Source: an uncultured Ellagibacter sp. (lineage in GTDB: Bacteria; Actinomycetota; Coriobacteriia; Coriobacteriales; Eggerthellaceae). Taken from it: a DNA stretch of 20,958 nucleotides. This document shows, in pieces, positions 19,312-20,958 of the stretch. The notes below the pieces were generated by a model that was given only the letters and a program-made list of their open reading frames with translations, did not search any database and was not told the DNA's origin. The stretch spans positions 1-20,958 of the forward strand of contig NZ_CAKUAL010000035.1 in assembly GCF_934636505.1 (NCBI RefSeq). Reading direction: 5' to 3'. Numbering within the stretch: position 1 is the stretch's first letter; each line of letters opens with the position of its first letter. The translations under genes were made by a program, and so were the position numbers.

Positions 19312-20049
19312 CTACTCCTTCGTGGCCGCCGCGCAGGCAGCGACGCCTTCCTCAACCGTTAAGGTTCCTTCATATACTGCGCGACCGGTGATGACGCCCT
19401 CGATGGAGGCTGCAACCGGAGCGAGCCGCTCGATGTCAGCTACGCTCGCCACGCCCCCGCTCGCGATGACGGGGTGCCCGAACGCCTCTGCCATCTGGAC
19501 ATATGCCTGCACGTCGAGTCCTGTCTGCATGCCGTCGCGCGCGATGTCGGTATAGACGATGTGCTTAAAGCCCGCCTTGCCCATCTCGCGGGCCAGATCG
19601 CAAGCCGCGACGCCCGAGCCCTCGATCCATCCGGAGACGGCGACTTCCCCGCCCTTCGCGTCGATGCCCGCGGTGAGCCTGTCGCCCCCCACGCGCTCCA
19701 CTGCCGCGCATGCGAGCTCGGGGTCGTTTACGAGCGCGGTGCCGAGCACCATGCGCGCAGCGCCGATGTCCGCGAGGCGCTCGAGGGTCTTAAGCGTGCG
19801 GATGCCGCCGCCGATTTCCACGGAAAGCGAGGTCTCCCGCACGATGCGCTCGACGATGGCGATGTTTTCGGGCACACCCGTGCGCGCGCCGTCGAGGTCG
19901 ACCACGTGAATCCAGGTGGCACCTTGGGCCTCGAACTTCCGCGCCTGTTCAACTGGGTCGTCGTTATAGACCGTCACCTGGGAATAGTCCCCCTTGGCAA
20001 GGCGCACGGCGCGGCCTTCCAGGATATCGATTGCAGGGAGAAGGTACAT
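19312..20049 (-). CDS. hisA: ProFAR isomerase (HisA)
   Basis: A 245-residue barrel enzyme, 1-(5-phosphoribosyl)-5-[(5-phosphoribosylamino)methylideneamino]imidazole-4-carboxamide isomerase. ATG 20049 gives MYLLPAIDILEGRAVRLAKG; AAAGGAA lies about ten bases upstream. A TTG start seven codons earlier is possible but adds residues not seen in the family. Catalytic Asp8 (PAIDI) and Asp130 (TAGIDAKGG) are present, as are EIGGGIR (78-84) and the late VIASGGVAS loop. In some actinobacteria HisA is the bifunctional PriA also serving tryptophan synthesis; this cannot be excluded by eye. Confidence 0.95.
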   Translation of the reverse strand: MYLLPAIDILEGRAVRLAKGDYSQVTVYNDDPVEQARKFEAQGATWIHVVDLDGARTGVPENIAIVERIVRETSLSVEIGGGIRTLKTLERLADIGAARMVLGTALVNDPELACAAVERVGGDRLTAGIDAKGGEVAVSGWIEGSGVAACDLAREMGKAGFKHIVYTDIARDGMQTGLDVQAYVQMAEAFGHPVIASGGVASVADIERLAPVAASIEGVITGRAVYEGTLTVEEGVAACAAATKE

Positions 20050-20082
20050 GTCTCTGCGTTCCTTTCTCAATATGGAGCGCGC

Positions 20083-20943
20083 TTAGCCGCGGGCGGCGAT
20101 CGCCACGAAATTCGCGAGCACGCGAGCGCCGGCGTCGGAGCTTTTCTCGGGGTGGAACTGCACGCCGAAGGCGCGATCGCCATACTGGACCGCGCTTGTG
20201 AACCGCACGCTGTGGGTGGTCTCGGCGATGGTGTGGGAACCTGTCGGCGCGATGTAGGAATGAGTGAAGTAGAAATACTCACCAGGCGCTATGCCGTCGA
20301 AGAGCGGGCAGGCGAAGGCGAGGTCGCTCCCTGGCTGTGGGGCGGAGTTAGGGAAGGCGCCGCCCGCATTTTCCGAGTGAAGCGAGGAAAGTTCGGGTTC
20401 AGCCTGTCCCCCATCGAGCAGTGCGGCGGAGTCGGGGGAGGTGCCGCGCGCAGTCCCGCAGCGAAGCGAGGACTGTTTGAGCACGGCATTTCCCCCGCCT
20501 TCGCCGCACGGAGGGACTGCAGCGCCCCCGTTACACGCAGGCATCTCGATTGTGTTCCACCCAACATGGGGCACTTTGAACGCCTTGCCTTGCTCATCGT
20601 AGCGCGGCATGGCGACGACAGTGCCCGGCAAAAGTCCCAGTCCGCACGCGGGGTTGCCTTCGGGCGCGCCTTCCACGCCATGCTCGAACATCAGGTGCTC
20701 GCCGAGACAGATTCCCAAGAAGGGGACGCCTGCGCGAACGCGCTCGCGAATGACCTCCATCTGCCCGAGCTCGCACATCGTCGCCGCCGCGTCTTCGAAG
20801 GCCCCGACACCTGGCAAGACGATGGCGTCCGCCTTGGCTATCTCGGATGCATCCGCCGTGATGAAGGCCTTGCCACCTGCGGCGATGAGGCCGCGCTCGA
20901 CCGACTTCAGGTTGCCCTTCTGATAATCGACTACCGCAATCAT
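20083..20943 (-). CDS. hisH: Imidazole glycerol phosphate synthase, glutaminase subunit, with large insert
   Basis: A class I glutamine amidotransferase subunit that supplies ammonia to HisF. The start at 20943 (MIAVVDYQKGNLKSVERGL) has AGGAG six bases upstream; an ATG two codons earlier is too close to that site. The catalytic triad is intact: Cys79 in GICLGEHLMF, His264 and Glu266 in GVQFHPEKS. The length is 286 residues against about 200-215 usual. The excess is a low-complexity insert at about residues 135-211, between VGWNTIE and CPLFDGI, rich in Gly, Ser, Ala and Pro. It is encoded by two 84-bp repeats listed separately. It lies between secondary-structure elements, the frame is kept, and the downstream sequence is normal, so the enzyme may still work. 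Confidence 0.93.
   Translation of the reverse strand: MIAVVDYQKGNLKSVERGLIAAGGKAFITADASEIAKADAIVLPGVGAFEDAAATMCELGQMEVIRERVRAGVPFLGICLGEHLMFEHGVEGAPEGNPACGLGLLPGTVVAMPRYDEQGKAFKVPHVGWNTIEMPACNGGAAVPPCGEGGGNAVLKQSSLRCGTARGTSPDSAALLDGGQAEPELSSLHSENAGGAFPNSAPQPGSDLAFACPLFDGIAPGEYFYFTHSYIAPTGSHTIAETTHSVRFTSAVQYGDRAFGVQFHPEKSSDAGARVLANFVAIAARG
20341..20508 (-). repeat. Two 84-bp tandem repeats inside hisH
   Basis: Units 20341-20424 and 20425-20508 align along their whole length (both open GGCGGAGT and contain GAAGCGAGGA). Each has a central hairpin: ATTTTCC/GGAAAGT (20368-20374 with 20386-20392, one wobble) and CAGTCC/GGACTG (20451-20456 with 20470-20475). The stems differ in sequence yet remain paired. 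In protein the units read SSLHSENAGGAFPNSA and SSLRCGTARGTSPDSA. Since 84 is divisible by three, the frame is kept. Confidence 0.8.
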
Positions 20944-20958
20944 TCGCATCTCCTACAG

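Overview
This window reads as a chromosomal segment of a high-GC, Gram-positive-style anaerobe. The best guess is a gut coriobacterium (Eggerthellaceae-like). That guess is an inference from gene content: LL-diaminopimelate aminotransferase, bile salt hydrolase, two radical SAM enzymes, two IS110 copies, strong GGAGG-type ribosome sites and compact ATGA-coupled operons. No rRNA, tRNA or CRISPR array was seen.

Layout. Positions 1-4226 are an insertion-sequence graveyard. They hold a frameshifted IS110 5' end with its structured upstream region, a small acidic ORF, a decayed IS30-type transposase tail, a two-helix membrane protein, a 56-residue seven-cysteine protein and an intact IS110 element. 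Positions 4227-6570 are more AT-rich and hold a divergent pair: a YbjN-like protein with short downstream ORFs, and a radical SAM/SPASM protein. Three copies of one 15-bp box and several inverted repeats lie in and around the pair. Positions 7030-10469 carry bile salt hydrolase, a convergent type I asparaginase, and a short DUF262-only protein.

From 10639 to the end everything is on the minus strand and looks like housekeeping DNA: dapL; a ClC/K+ channel pair coupled by ATGA; chorismate mutase/DAHP synthase coupled by ATGA; a radical SAM protein with a CX4CX2C motif; a 600-bp repeat-rich gap; a PAP2 phosphatase with two small Cys-rich proteins; and hisH-hisA-hisF-hisI.

How the genes work together. 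HisH and HisF form imidazole-glycerol-phosphate synthase, and HisA and HisI supply the steps before it. The chorismate mutase and DAHP synthase feed aromatic amino acid synthesis. DapL feeds lysine and cell wall synthesis. Bile salt hydrolase and asparaginase are catabolic amide hydrolases suited to a gut niche.

Most interesting points: (1) hisH carries an in-frame insert of about 75 residues built from two 84-bp repeats whose central hairpins differ but stay paired; (2) the YbjN/SPASM locus may be a peptide-modification system with unrecognised short precursors; (3) an imperfect palindrome of about 150 bp sits beside four 30-bp tandem repeats at 16560-16836.
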